A DNA stretch of 64,000 bases from Rhizobium rhizogenes NBRC 13257 (GCF_000696095.1 NZ_BAYX01000013.1:62001-126000); one strand, 5' to 3'; counted from the first letter of the stretch, positions 50,298-59,616 are shown. Notes: generated from the sequence alone by a model not told the origin. Program-made: numbers and translations.

Positions 50298-53200
50298 GCG
50301 GCCATCCGTCCTTTTCCGGGTCGGCCCCTTTTTTCGAGATCGGAGCACGGTCGAACTTCTCCTTTCTCGAAGGTGCCTCGCATCCGGAAGAGATGGTGCT
50401 GGGCGCGAAGATCGCCGGCCTTGCCGGCCTTGGCCTTGCCGATCGCAACAGCGTCGCCGGCGTGGTCAAGGCGCATGTCATTGCCAAGCAGCATGGCTAT
50501 CGCTTTCAGCCCGGCGCCCGCCTCGTCTTTTCGGACGGCACACCCGACATTCTCGCTTTCCCACAGAACCGCCAGGGTTGGGCGCATCTCTGCCGGTTGC
50601 TGAGTGCCGGCAATCTGCGTGGCGAAAAAGGCGTTTGCATCCTGAACGAAAGCAACCTGCTGGAATGGGGCGACGAGATGATGCTGGCGCTCGTTCCAGA
50701 TGCGGCGAACGTGGAGACACCGGAAGGACAGGCAAAGCTGGAGGAATGTCTTGCGCGGCTTTGGATGCGCTTCGGCAGGAAGCTTCATATGGTCTTGTCG
50801 CCTGCATATGACGGGCGGGATCGACTGGTTTTTGCGACCCTTTCTATCCTGGCGCTTCGAAACGGCGTGCGGCTGATCGCGAGCAACGAGCCGCTTTATC
50901 ACGCAACCGAACGCAAGCCGCTTGCCGATATCGTCGTTTCGATCCGCGAACATGTGCCGATCGCTGAAGCCGGTTTCAAACTCGCGGCCAATGCCGAGCG
51001 CTATCTGAAGGGTGGGGCCGAGATGGCGCGTCTTTTCAGGGACTATCCGAAGGCCATTGCCAATACGCAGAAATTCTTCAATCGGCTGTCTTTTTCGCTG
51101 GATGAGCTGAAGCACAATTATCCCGACGAAAGCGTTCCGGGCGAGACCGTATCGGAAACGCTGGAGCGGCTGGCGCGGGAAGGCGCGAAACGGCGTTATC
51201 CCGATAAGATTCCCGAAAAGGTCGCCAAGCAGATCGATTATGAGCTCGCGCTCATCCGCGAGCGGCAATACGAGCCTTATTTCCTGACGGTGCATCGCAT
51301 CATGGAATATGCCCGTAGTCGGAATATTCTCTGTCAGGGTCGTGGGTCCGCCGCCAATTCCACAGTCTGCTATTGCCTTGGGATTACCGAGGTCAATCCG
51401 GAGATCACAACACTCTTGTTCGAGCGCTTTATCTCGACGGAACGCGAGGAACCGCCGGATATCGACGTCGATTTCGAACACGAGAAGCGCGATCAGGTCA
51501 TCCAGTTCATCTATGACCATTATTCCAAGGAGCATGCCGGACTGACGGCGGCGGTCACCAGCTATCGGGCGCGTTCGGCCGGCCGCGAAGTGGCGAAGGC
51601 CTTCGGCCTGTCGGAGGATGTGCAGTCGGCCTTGGCGAGCGGCGTCTGGGGCTGGTCGACGGAAGAGCTGTCCGAGCGCGAGGCACGGCTGGCGGGCCTC
51701 GATCTCAAGGACAAGACGACGAAGCGCGTGCTCTCCTATGCCTCGACGCTGATGGGGTTTCCGCGCCATCTGACCCAGCATGTCGGCGGTTTCGTCATCA
51801 CCCGGGACCGGCTGGATGAAGTCGTGCCGATTATGCATACGGCGATGAAAGATCGCTATATGATCGAGTGGAACAAAGACGATCTCGACAGTCTCAATAT
51901 CTTGAAAATCGACGTTCTGGCGCTGGGTATGCTCACCTGCCTTGCCAAGGCTTTCGATCTCCTTCTGCTACATTATGATGTAAAGAAGCAGCTTGCCGAT
52001 CTTGGGAGTGGCGAATATCCCGACCGCATACCCGTCTATAACATGATCTGTCGCGCCGACACTATCGGCGTCTTCCAGATCGAAAGCCGGGCGCAGATGA
52101 GCATGTTGCCGCGTCTCCAGCCCCGCAAATTTTACGATCTGGTCATCGAGGTGGCGATCGTTCGGCCTGGGCCGATCCAGGGCAATATGGTGCATCCCTA
52201 TCTCAAGCGACGGGAGGCTGATCGGGCGGGAAAGGATCTCGACTATCCGAGCCCTGAGCTGAAGGAGGTTCTGAAGCGAACGCTGGGCGTCCCCTTGTTT
52301 CAGGAGCAGGCCATGCAGATCGCCATTACGGCCGCAGGTTTTACGCCTGCCGAGGCCGACAAGCTGCGCCGAGCGATGGCGACGTTCAAGCGAACCGGTA
52401 CTATCCATACCTTCGAGAAGAAGATGGTCGAAGGCATGGTTGCTCGCAACTATGACCGTGAATTCGCCAAGAATTGCTTCGAGCAGATCAAGGGCTTCGG
52501 CGAATATGGCTTTCCGGAAAGCCACGCGGCTTCCTTCGCCCTCCTCGTTTATGCGTCTTCCTGGATCAAGACCTATTATCCCGATGTCTTCTGCGCAGCG
52601 ATGTTGAATTCGCAGCCGATGGGCTTCTATGCGCCGGCGCAGCTCGTACGCGATGCGCGAGAACATGGCGTCGAGGTGCGGCCGGTGGATATCAACCGGT
52701 CGGAATGGGATTCGCTTTTGGAGGAGGCGCGTTTCGACAGGAATGCGATCGAGCCCCGTCATGCGTCGATGCGGGAAGTGATCCGAACGAACCGAGCCGT
52801 CCGTCTCGGCTTCCGGCAGGTCAAAGGGCTATCGGAAACCGATATGGGTGAACTCGTTGCCCGTCGCGGCTCTGGCTATGCCTCCGTGCGCGATCTCTGG
52901 CTGCGCTCCGGCCTTGCCAAGTCCGCCATCGAGCGGCTTGCCGATGCCGATGCCTTCCGGTCGATCGGGCTTGAGCGCCGCGAGGCGCTGTGGGCCGTCA
53001 GGGCGCTGGATGCGCAAAGTGCCGCCGAAAAGCTTCCCCTTTTCGATCTAGCCGATCGCGCCGACCTGCAGGTCGAGGCAGATGTTTCGCTGCCGGAGAT
53101 GCTGCCCGGCGAGCAGGTGATCGAGGATTATCGCTATCTCTCGCTGTCTCTGAAGGCACATCCGGTTTCTTTCCTACGCGCGGATTTCGCCCGCATGGGC

Positions 53201-53692
53201 ATCGTACAGACCCGGGATCTGCCCACTATCGCCAATGGGCGCATGGTGACGGTGGCGGGACTGGTGCTGGTGCGCCAGCGGCCGGGCTCGGCGAATGGGG
53301 TGATCTTCATGACCCTCGAGGACGAGACCGGCGTTGCCAATGCGATCGTCTGGCCGAAGATGTTCGAGAAATACCGCGCCATCGTCATGGGTGCCCGGCT
53401 GGTCAAGATCCGTGGCCGCCTGCAGAGTGAGAGCGGTGTCATCCATGTGGTGGTCGATTATATCGAGGACATGACCCCGGCGCTCGGCATTCTGCAGCGC
53501 GAAGCCCGGCGTTTCGGCGTCAGTGACCGGGCGGACGAGGCCCTGCGTCCAACCATGGATCATCGGCAGAGGAAACGACTTGTGGAGGATGGCCGGTCGG
53601 CGCAAAGCCTGGCTGGCGAGATCGCGACGGATGGCCGCGGCGATATTGCCGGGACGGCCAGAGTCATGCCGCGAGGCCGCAATTTTCATTGA
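50294..53692 (+). CDS. dnaE2: Error-prone DNA polymerase DnaE2 (ImuC)
   Basis: A 1132-aa C-family DNA polymerase for damage-induced mutagenic synthesis. It carries an N-terminal PHP domain (SNFSFLEGASHPEE), the catalytic palm with the aspartates of PPDIDVDFEHEKRD near residue 400, GRGSAANS upstream of it, the fingers and beta-binding region, and an OB fold (VTVAGLVLVRQRPGSANGVIFMTLEDETG, near residue 990). The start GTG is in the imuB stop (GTGA). It is transcribed with imuA-imuB from one LexA-controlled promoter. Confidence 0.94.
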   Translation: MSGHPSFSGSAPFFEIGARSNFSFLEGASHPEEMVLGAKIAGLAGLGLADRNSVAGVVKAHVIAKQHGYRFQPGARLVFSDGTPDILAFPQNRQGWAHLCRLLSAGNLRGEKGVCILNESNLLEWGDEMMLALVPDAANVETPEGQAKLEECLARLWMRFGRKLHMVLSPAYDGRDRLVFATLSILALRNGVRLIASNEPLYHATERKPLADIVVSIREHVPIAEAGFKLAANAERYLKGGAEMARLFRDYPKAIANTQKFFNRLSFSLDELKHNYPDESVPGETVSETLERLAREGAKRRYPDKIPEKVAKQIDYELALIRERQYEPYFLTVHRIMEYARSRNILCQGRGSAANSTVCYCLGITEVNPEITTLLFERFISTEREEPPDIDVDFEHEKRDQVIQFIYDHYSKEHAGLTAAVTSYRARSAGREVAKAFGLSEDVQSALASGVWGWSTEELSEREARLAGLDLKDKTTKRVLSYASTLMGFPRHLTQHVGGFVITRDRLDEVVPIMHTAMKDRYMIEWNKDDLDSLNILKIDVLALGMLTCLAKAFDLLLLHYDVKKQLADLGSGEYPDRIPVYNMICRADTIGVFQIESRAQMSMLPRLQPRKFYDLVIEVAIVRPGPIQGNMVHPYLKRREADRAGKDLDYPSPELKEVLKRTLGVPLFQEQAMQIAITAAGFTPAEADKLRRAMATFKRTGTIHTFEKKMVEGMVARNYDREFAKNCFEQIKGFGEYGFPESHAASFALLVYASSWIKTYYPDVFCAAMLNSQPMGFYAPAQLVRDAREHGVEVRPVDINRSEWDSLLEEARFDRNAIEPRHASMREVIRTNRAVRLGFRQVKGLSETDMGELVARRGSGYASVRDLWLRSGLAKSAIERLADADAFRSIGLERREALWAVRALDAQSAAEKLPLFDLADRADLQVEADVSLPEMLPGEQVIEDYRYLSLSLKAHPVSFLRADFARMGIVQTRDLPTIANGRMVTVAGLVLVRQRPGSANGVIFMTLEDETGVANAIVWPKMFEKYRAIVMGARLVKIRGRLQSESGVIHVVVDYIEDMTPALGILQREARRFGVSDRADEALRPTMDHRQRKRLVEDGRSAQSLAGEIATDGRGDIAGTARVMPRGRNFH

Positions 53693-53706
53693 AGTCTGGG
53701 GAAAAG

Positions 53707-53740
53707 CGGGATGTCGCTACCCTCGTAGGGCGATATCCCG
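53707..53740 (+). terminator. Hairpin after dnaE2
   Basis: A long stem CGGGAT-g-TCGC ... GCGA-TATCCCG, extended by CCT / AGG, with a small loop, 15 bp after the stop. It is a partly mismatched hairpin without a long U-tract, although AGCTTTGCC follows. Confidence 0.5.
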
Positions 53741-53775
53741 AGCTTTGCCTAACGAAAAATGAATCGATTCTTTAC

Positions 53776-53806
53776 TTGACAAGAACCCTCTTCTTTCGCA
53801 GATAAC
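53776..53806 (+). promoter_or_regulatory. Candidate promoter of bfd-bfr
   Basis: TTGACA at 53776-53781 and, about 18-19 bases later, GATAAC at 53801-53806. It is 40 bp upstream of the bfd ATG. Confidence 0.4.
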
Positions 53807-53844
53807 AGGATAGCAAATGTCATGTTTGACGGACTGAGCGAAGA

Positions 53845-54156
53845 ATGCTGGTTTGTAGCTGTAATTATATCACCGACAAGGAAATCCGGGACGTCATCAA
53901 CGAGTTCCTGGATGAGGACTGTTGGCAGCTCATCGTCCCCGCCAAGGTGTATCACGCCATGTCGAAGCGCGGCCGTTGCTGCGGTTGTTTCCCGAATGTC
54001 GTTGATATCATTATACAGACAACCGAAGACTATCATGCCCGTCGCCACTCGACGGAAGCCGAAATATTTGATTTCATGTCCCGCCTGAAAAAATTCCATG
54101 AAGAAAACAGGAGAGCGGACATTGAAAGGCGACAAAAAAGTCATCGAGCGGCTTAA
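53845..54156 (+). CDS. bfd: Bacterioferritin-associated ferredoxin
   Basis: A 103-aa [2Fe-2S] protein. In Pseudomonas, Bfd binds bacterioferritin and reduces its stored Fe(III) to release iron. Two cysteines in VCSCNYIT and two in GRCCGCFP form the characteristic Bfd cluster pattern. There is a charged C-terminal extension (KKFHEENRRADIERRQKSHRAA) beyond the usual length of about 65-75 aa. It is followed, with a 35-bp overlap, by the bfr gene, the classical partner. Confidence 0.9.
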   Translation: MLVCSCNYITDKEIRDVINEFLDEDCWQLIVPAKVYHAMSKRGRCCGCFPNVVDIIIQTTEDYHARRHSTEAEIFDFMSRLKKFHEENRRADIERRQKSHRAA

Positions 54157-54607
54157 CGAGGCTCTGTTCCTCGAGCTCGGCGCAGTCAACCAATATTGGG
54201 TTCATTACCGGCTTCTCGAAGATTGGGGCTACACCAAGCTTGCCAAGAAGGAGCGTGCGGAATCCATCGAGGAGATGCAGCACGCCGACCGTCTCGTCGC
54301 CCGAATCATCTTCCTAGAAGGACATCCGAACCTGCAGACGCTGGCACCGCTGCGTATCGGCCAGAATGTCAAGGAAGTGCTGGAAGCGGATCTTGCCGGC
54401 GAATACGACGCCCGCACCGCCTACAAGAAGTCGCGCGACATCTGTCATGACGCCGGCGACTATGTGTCGATGAAGCTGTTCGAACAGCTGCTGATCGATG
54501 AGGAAGGCCATATCGACTTCCTGGAAACCCAGCTCGAACTGCTCGGTAAGATCGGCGAGGCCAAATACGGCCAGCTCAACGCCGATTCGGCCGATACCGC
54601 CGAATAA
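54122..54607 (+). CDS. bfr: Bacterioferritin
   Basis: A 161-aa haem-containing 24-mer iron-storage protein. With the TTG start at 54122 (GGAG nine bases upstream), the residues fall on standard Bfr numbering: E18, E51 and H54 for the diiron centre and M52 as the haem ligand. An in-frame ATG at 54098 would add eight residues and no longer fit that numbering, so I consider the TTG correct. The start lies 35 bp inside bfd. The final LLGKIGEAKYGQLN is typical. Confidence 0.94.
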   Translation: MKGDKKVIERLNEALFLELGAVNQYWVHYRLLEDWGYTKLAKKERAESIEEMQHADRLVARIIFLEGHPNLQTLAPLRIGQNVKEVLEADLAGEYDARTAYKKSRDICHDAGDYVSMKLFEQLLIDEEGHIDFLETQLELLGKIGEAKYGQLNADSADTAE

Positions 54608-54615
54608 TCGCATTC

Positions 54616-54647
54616 GGATCCGGCCGCTTTTCGAGGCGGCCGGATCC
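54616..54647. terminator. Bidirectional hairpin between bfr and rppH
   Basis: A 12-bp perfect stem GGATCCGGCCGC / GCGGCCGGATCC around an 8-nt loop, with no U-tract. Confidence 0.6.
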
Positions 54648-54656
54648 CAGCTTGCG

Positions 54657-55196
54657 TCAGTCTTCGGCCTTCAGGCCTGCCAGGTGCTGGAATTCAGCCA
54701 CCACTTGGTCGTAGACCGGGCGCTTGAAGGCGACGATCAGGCCGGGCAACTCCGCCATCGGCTTCCATTCCCAGGCGTCGAATTCCGGCTCGTGGCCGCC
54801 GGGCGGCGGGTTAATGGCGATTTCGCTCTCGTCGCCATCGAAGCGGAAGGCGAACCAGCGTTGGGTCTGGCCGCGGAATTTCCCCTTGAGGCCGATACCA
54901 ATCAGTTGCGGCGGCAGATCGTAGTTGATCCAGTCTTTTGCCTCGGCAAGCAGCGTCACCGTCTTCATGCCGGTCTCTTCATAGAGCTCGCGATAGGCTG
55001 CCTCCAGCGGATCCTCGCCGGCGTCGATGCCGCCCTGCGGCATCTGCCAGAGCTGCGGTGAGCCGTCATATTCGGAATTGCCGATCGGAATGCGCTTGCC
55101 GGCCCAGACCAGCCCCTCGCGGTTCAGCACCATGATGCCGACGCAGGGGCGATAGGGCAGGTCTTCGGCTTTGATGGGTGAGTTGGTTTTGCTCAT
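54657..55196 (-). CDS. rppH: RNA pyrophosphohydrolase RppH
   Basis: A 179-aa Nudix hydrolase that removes pyrophosphate from mRNA 5' ends and so starts decay; relatives also act on dinucleoside polyphosphates. The Nudix box spans residues 55-77 (G-x5-E-x7-REUxEExGU: G55, E61, R69, E70, E73, E74, G76), and the N-terminal YRPCVGIMVLN is typical. It follows the YibQ-like gene on the minus strand, the usual Rhizobiales order. Confidence 0.93.
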   Translation of the reverse strand: MSKTNSPIKAEDLPYRPCVGIMVLNREGLVWAGKRIPIGNSEYDGSPQLWQMPQGGIDAGEDPLEAAYRELYEETGMKTVTLLAEAKDWINYDLPPQLIGIGLKGKFRGQTQRWFAFRFDGDESEIAINPPPGGHEPEFDAWEWKPMAELPGLIVAFKRPVYDQVVAEFQHLAGLKAED

Positions 55197-55221
55197 CTTG
55201 TCCTCTGGGGGTCAGGGGTGT

Positions 55222-55308
55222 CTAGAGCGCTTCAGCGCTCTAGCTTATTGTTTCTGCGCAATTCCGGACAGAAAACCGCTAACGCACTTTTCCTGGAATT
55301 GCTTTAGG
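55222..55308. repeat. Interspersed palindromic repeat, copy 2 (overlaps a gene end)
   Basis: About 87 bp related to 36793-36865. It holds a small perfect hairpin CTAGAGCGC-TTCA-GCGCTCTAG, then TGCGCAATTCCGGAC-GAAAACCGC and GCACTTTTCCTGGAATTGCT. It reaches about 30 bp into the 3' end of the YibQ-like gene and codes for its last nine or so residues. Confidence 0.8.
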
Positions 55309-56481
55309 GTCGTCGGCAAGTGCCGAGACGGCAACGATCTCGATGCCGCGCATGGCTGCCTCCTGGCTCCATTTGCTGATGGCGTCGATGCTCTCGTCGA
55401 AGGCGGATGCGACGCCGATCGCCGTGCCATTGCGACGCGCGATGCGCTCCAGCTCGTCGAGCTTCTTCAGGATGGCATCCTGCTGCAATTCGCCATCAAG
55501 CTGCATGTCGGCGAAAGCATGCGGTGTCTCCAGCGCCTTGGCGACGGTGCCGGATTTGGATTGGGCGGACGAGCCGTCGTCGAGGAACAGCAGGCCGCGC
55601 TTGCCGATATCGCGCATGACGGGCTGCAGGGCGTCGGTGTTCGACAGGAAGCGCCCGCCGAGATAGTTCATCACGCCGGTATAGTTGGTGATCTTGCCCA
55701 TGGCCTTGTGCAGGTTGTCGATGTTCTTCGCCGCCGATTGCGAGGTCAAAAGCGTCTCAGGCCCGGGATTGTTGCTGGGATAGTCGAAAGGCTCGAAAGG
55801 CACCTGGATCAGGATCTCATGGCCGCCGCGCCGCGCCTCCTGCATCCAGCGCTGCAGGCTGTTGCCGCTGGCGGCAAAGGCGAGGGTGATTTCTTCCGGC
55901 AGCTTCTCGATGGCGCGCTGCGTGCCGGTCTGGCTAAGGCCGAGGCCGCTGACGACGATGGCGACGCGGGTGCCGCGGGCGCCGGACCAGGGCCGGGCAT
56001 ATTGGTCCATTGATCTAAGCCCGCTTGGCGCTGTGATCGGCAGCTTGCCGAAGGGTGAATCCTCCAGCAGGCTTTCGTTCGGCGTTGCCGCCATGCGCGG
56101 ATCCTGGCCGATCTGGTTGGCATTGATCAGCACCGGGCCGCTGCCGTCGCGCGCGGTCGGGCTGAACATGGTCACCACAGAGCCATCGCTGGTGACGATG
56201 CGAGAGGTATTGGCGCCGGATTGCGGATCGACCTCAGTCAGGCTCGGCTGATCGGCCGCGGCGGGTCTAGTGTCAGCCGGTGGCGTGGGCGCCGTCTTCT
56301 CGGCTGTCTCGACCGGCGGCGGGGTTTTCTGGAGAGTATCGCGCAACAACGCCGAATAGAGGGAAAAGCTGGCGATTGCGATCAGACAGAAGCCGGCAAG
56401 GATGCGCCCGAAGGGCGGCCGCCGCCGCTTACGGTCCGGTCCGCGGTTCTGGCCGAGCGGTGCATGCAAATCCGTTCCCAA
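55279..56481 (-). CDS. YibQ-family divergent polysaccharide deacetylase-like protein
   Basis: A 400-aa envelope protein. A basic N-terminus and one membrane helix (GRILAGFCLIAIASFSLYSALL, residues about 25-47) are followed by a Pro/Ala-rich linker and a divergent polysaccharide deacetylase domain (RVAIVVSGLGLSQTGTQRAIEKLPEEITLAFA, QVPFEPFDYPSNNPG, MNYLGGRFLSNTDALQPVMRDIGKRGLLFLDDGSS). I chose the TTG at 56481 (protein begins GTDLHAPLGQ); a TTG at 56526 is possible. Its final residues (KAIPGKVR) come from a repeat. It shares its neighbourhood with envC and ctpA, as relatives do in many proteobacteria, which suggests a peptidoglycan role. Confidence 0.85.
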   Translation of the reverse strand: MGTDLHAPLGQNRGPDRKRRRPPFGRILAGFCLIAIASFSLYSALLRDTLQKTPPPVETAEKTAPTPPADTRPAAADQPSLTEVDPQSGANTSRIVTSDGSVVTMFSPTARDGSGPVLINANQIGQDPRMAATPNESLLEDSPFGKLPITAPSGLRSMDQYARPWSGARGTRVAIVVSGLGLSQTGTQRAIEKLPEEITLAFAASGNSLQRWMQEARRGGHEILIQVPFEPFDYPSNNPGPETLLTSQSAAKNIDNLHKAMGKITNYTGVMNYLGGRFLSNTDALQPVMRDIGKRGLLFLDDGSSAQSKSGTVAKALETPHAFADMQLDGELQQDAILKKLDELERIARRNGTAIGVASAFDESIDAISKWSQEAAMRGIEIVAVSALADDPKAIPGKVR

Positions 56482-56658
56482 AGTCCGTATCCACCCCAAG
56501 CGGGAAACTGTCTGCCCCAGACTCAAAACACGAAAGCATGATCCGAATAGATGTCGAATGAGATCGCGCTCATTCCGGCGGCGGAAGCAAGATGAGACCG
56601 GTCACCTCGCCCCGGATATGAAAAGCGCCGGGTCTGTTTCCAGCCCGGCGCTGTTTCC

Positions 56659-57984
56659 TTATTTGGAGGAAACCGCCTTTTCCGGATTCGGCGGGAAGGC
56701 CGGATCGGTCTTGGCGCCGCGCAGCAGGTCGAGCGCGTAGTTGAGCTGGAGATCGTCCTTCGGATCCGGCGGCACATAGGCGGCCGAGCCGGAGCCCTGG
56801 TCGGTTTCACTCTGGCCCTTGATGTGGCCTGGTAGGCTGGATTCGCCCTCGGTTACCAGCTTGCCCTTCAGATCGTCCGGCAGCGGCTGGTCGACCTTGA
56901 TGTCAGGCGTGATGCCGGTGCCCTGGATGGAGCGGCCCGATGGCGTGTAATAGAGCGCCGTCGTCAGACGCAGCGCGCCGTTTCCGTCACCGAGCGGGAT
57001 GATCGTCTGGACCGAGCCCTTGCCGAAGGACTGCGTGCCGACGACGGTAGCACGGCGCAGGTCCTGCAGGGCGCCGGCGACGATTTCCGAAGCCGAAGCC
57101 GAGCCGCCGTTGATCAGCACGATGATCGGCTTGCCGTCGGTGATGTCGCCCGGGCCGGCATTGAAGCGGCGGGTTTCATCCGGATTGCGGCCGCGGGTCG
57201 AGACGATTTCGCCACGCTCCAGCACATCGTCGGCAACATTGATCGCCTGGTCGAGCAGGCCGCCTGGATTGAGGCGCAGGTCGAGGACATAGCCCTTGAG
57301 CTTGTCGGCCGGGATGTCCTTCTTGATCTTGGTGATCGCGGCTTCGAGATCCGGCGTGGTCTTTTCGGTGAAGGAAATGATGCGAAGATAGCCGACATCG
57401 CCCTCTTCGCGCGACTTGACGGCGGCAACGGCGATCACGTCACGGATGATGGTGAGTTCGATCGGCTTGTCGGCGCCCTTGCGCAGCAGCGTCAGCTTGA
57501 TCGGCGTCTTGACCGCGCCGCGCATCTTCTCGACGGCATCTTCCAGCTTCAGGCCGCGTACGGACTGACCATCGATGGCGGTGATGTAGTCGCCGGCGAG
57601 AACGCCAGCCTTGGCGGCGGGCGTGTCGTCGATGGGGGTGATGACCTTGACTAGGTCGTTGTCCATCGTCACTTCGATGCCGAGACCGCCGAATTCACCC
57701 TTGGTCTGGGTGCGCATGTCGTCGGCATCCTTGGCATTCATATAGCTCGAATGCGGGTCAAGCGAGGTCAGCATGCCGTTGATGGCGGCTTCGATCAGCT
57801 TGTCTTCCTGGGGCGGCGTCACATACTGCGCGCGCACACGTTCAAAGACATCGCCGAAAATCGACAATTCCTTGTACGTGGAAGAACCAGCGGCTTCCGC
57901 CGGCACTACCGCCGTGTAGATAACGCTCATCGCGGTCGCACCCATCAATGCGCCAACGAGAACAAGAGAAGCCCTACGTATCAT
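56659..57984 (-). CDS. ctpA: Carboxy-terminal processing protease CtpA
   Basis: A 441-aa periplasmic S41 serine protease. The order is a signal peptide (residues about 1-30, AMSVIYTAVVPAEA), a PDZ domain (GLGIEVTMDNDLVKVITPIDDTPAAKAGVLAGD, about 95-190) and the catalytic domain. Ser is in GGSASASEIVAGAL and Lys in GTQSFGKGSVQT. The tail is Pro/Ser-rich. The ATG at 57984 was chosen over the longer frame from 58104. It overlaps the envC stop by 11 bp. Such enzymes regulate cell-wall hydrolases, which fits the neighbours. Confidence 0.93.
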   Translation of the reverse strand: MIRRASLVLVGALMGATAMSVIYTAVVPAEAAGSSTYKELSIFGDVFERVRAQYVTPPQEDKLIEAAINGMLTSLDPHSSYMNAKDADDMRTQTKGEFGGLGIEVTMDNDLVKVITPIDDTPAAKAGVLAGDYITAIDGQSVRGLKLEDAVEKMRGAVKTPIKLTLLRKGADKPIELTIIRDVIAVAAVKSREEGDVGYLRIISFTEKTTPDLEAAITKIKKDIPADKLKGYVLDLRLNPGGLLDQAINVADDVLERGEIVSTRGRNPDETRRFNAGPGDITDGKPIIVLINGGSASASEIVAGALQDLRRATVVGTQSFGKGSVQTIIPLGDGNGALRLTTALYYTPSGRSIQGTGITPDIKVDQPLPDDLKGKLVTEGESSLPGHIKGQSETDQGSGSAAYVPPDPKDDLQLNYALDLLRGAKTDPAFPPNPEKAVSSK

Positions 57985-59434
57985 TGCGTGCCTTTCCAGT
58001 ATCCTTTGAGGTCCACCAGGGTCGAGAATCGACCGGCTTCCCATCTTTTCGAAATTCAATGTAAAGCGTTGGTCGATCTGTTTCCAGCGCCAATGCAGTC
58101 GCACTAGCGACTCTTTTTTGGCCCATCACCGCGAGCGGCTCGCCGGCGAAAACAAATTTGCCCAGACGCGTCTTGATCGCGTCCATACCCGACAGCACCA
58201 TATGGTAGCCGTCGCCCGTGTCTAGAATGACCATCTGGCCGTAGCTGCGAAACGCGCCGGCGTAAACGACTGTCCCATCGGCAGGAGCGGTGACGAGTGC
58301 GTCGGGGCCGGTTGCGAGCGTAACGCCCATCGCCGTATGTCCCGTACCGTCGTCGTCGCCGAACTGGCGGAGAATATCGCCCGCCACAGGCAGCTCCAAT
58401 TTCCGTTTAAGATCGGAGAACGGATATGCGGGCGCAATGCGGTTTTTATCGGGCACACCGCTTTCGGCCAGAGCCTTGGCCTGCTCGCGCTGCTGGTCGG
58501 TCAATTGCTCGCGGCGGGCCTGTTCCGCCCGCGCGGCGGCGGCGGCGTCGCGCACCGAGCCGATCTGGTTTTCGAGCGAGGCGACAAGGCCCTCGAGGCT
58601 GGTCGCCTGGCCGGCCAGTTCCTCGGAGCGCTTGCGCTCGGCATCGAGTTTTGCGGCGTTCTCATGGCTGAGCTTGTCGTTCTCGCTGAGTAGCATGTCC
58701 ATGCGCCGTTCTTCCTCCAGACTGTTGGTCATGGTGGTGGTGAGGTCGGCCTTCTCGGTGGCGGTGGCGGTATGCAGCTTGGTGAGGTCGGTCAGGTCGG
58801 CGATGAGCTTGTCCGTCTCCTTGCGCATGCCGGGGACAACGGCGCCGAGCAGGATGGCGCTGCGCACCGAGGCAAGCGCATCGTCGGGCGTCACCAGCAG
58901 CGCTGGCGGCGGGTTGCGGCCCATGCGCTCCAGCGCACCTAAAACTTCGGCCAGCAGCGCGCGGCGATCGTGCAGCGATTTGCGGATCTTGTCTTCCTTG
59001 ACCGCGAGATCGGTCAGTGTCTTTTCGCTCTGCTGGATCTTGCGGTCCAGATCCCTGCGGCGGGTGGCGCTGTCGATCAGGGCCTGGCGCAGGCTGGCGG
59101 TGCTTTTATCGAGCGCGGCGATACTGTCCGTCAAGGCTTTGGTCTTGTCGGAGGAAAGGCTGATCGTCTTCGACAGATCCTCCAGTGCCGCGCGGGTCTC
59201 GTCGCGCTTGCGGGCAAGTTCGGCCGCTGGATCCGGGGCCTGTTCCGCTGGTCCCATCGATGGCGGTGCTGCGGCAGGTTGATCGCTTGGCGCCTGCGCC
59301 GCCATGCCGCCATCTTCCTGCGCGAGCGCCACGTCCTGGAACTGAAATGGCCCGGTCACATAGGCACCCACGCCAAAACACACCGCCAGGGATGGCAGCA
59401 GCAGGCGGGAAAACGTGGGCGGGGTTTTTCTCAT
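57974..59434 (-). CDS. envC: EnvC-like murein hydrolase activator
   Basis: A 486-aa exported protein. A signal-like N-terminus (SRLLLPSLAVCFGVGAYV) is followed by a long coiled coil (residues about 70-330, rich in Lys/Glu/Ala) and a C-terminal LytM/M23 domain (about 360-475). The zinc-binding pattern is degenerate: GTGHTAMGV instead of HxxxD, and TLYIEF instead of HxH. So, as in Escherichia coli EnvC, it probably activates amidases rather than cutting peptidoglycan itself. It overlaps ctpA by 11 bp. Confidence 0.87.
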   Translation of the reverse strand: MRKTPPTFSRLLLPSLAVCFGVGAYVTGPFQFQDVALAQEDGGMAAQAPSDQPAAAPPSMGPAEQAPDPAAELARKRDETRAALEDLSKTISLSSDKTKALTDSIAALDKSTASLRQALIDSATRRRDLDRKIQQSEKTLTDLAVKEDKIRKSLHDRRALLAEVLGALERMGRNPPPALLVTPDDALASVRSAILLGAVVPGMRKETDKLIADLTDLTKLHTATATEKADLTTTMTNSLEEERRMDMLLSENDKLSHENAAKLDAERKRSEELAGQATSLEGLVASLENQIGSVRDAAAAARAEQARREQLTDQQREQAKALAESGVPDKNRIAPAYPFSDLKRKLELPVAGDILRQFGDDDGTGHTAMGVTLATGPDALVTAPADGTVVYAGAFRSYGQMVILDTGDGYHMVLSGMDAIKTRLGKFVFAGEPLAVMGQKRVASATALALETDRPTLYIEFRKDGKPVDSRPWWTSKDTGKARNDT

Positions 59435-59616
59435 CCAGTCGGTTCGGGCTTGGTCCCTTTAGATCGCGTGAAAATAAGCTGATTTGCCGCGATTACCTAG
59501 GAAGCATCATGACTTTTTCGGCGGGAATCAAAACACGCCTGTGTGAGCGTTCCGTTAACGCAAAACGGCGCAAAGCCAAACTGTTTTCGAGCGGCTGGAT
59601 TCTCGCCGACGGACCG

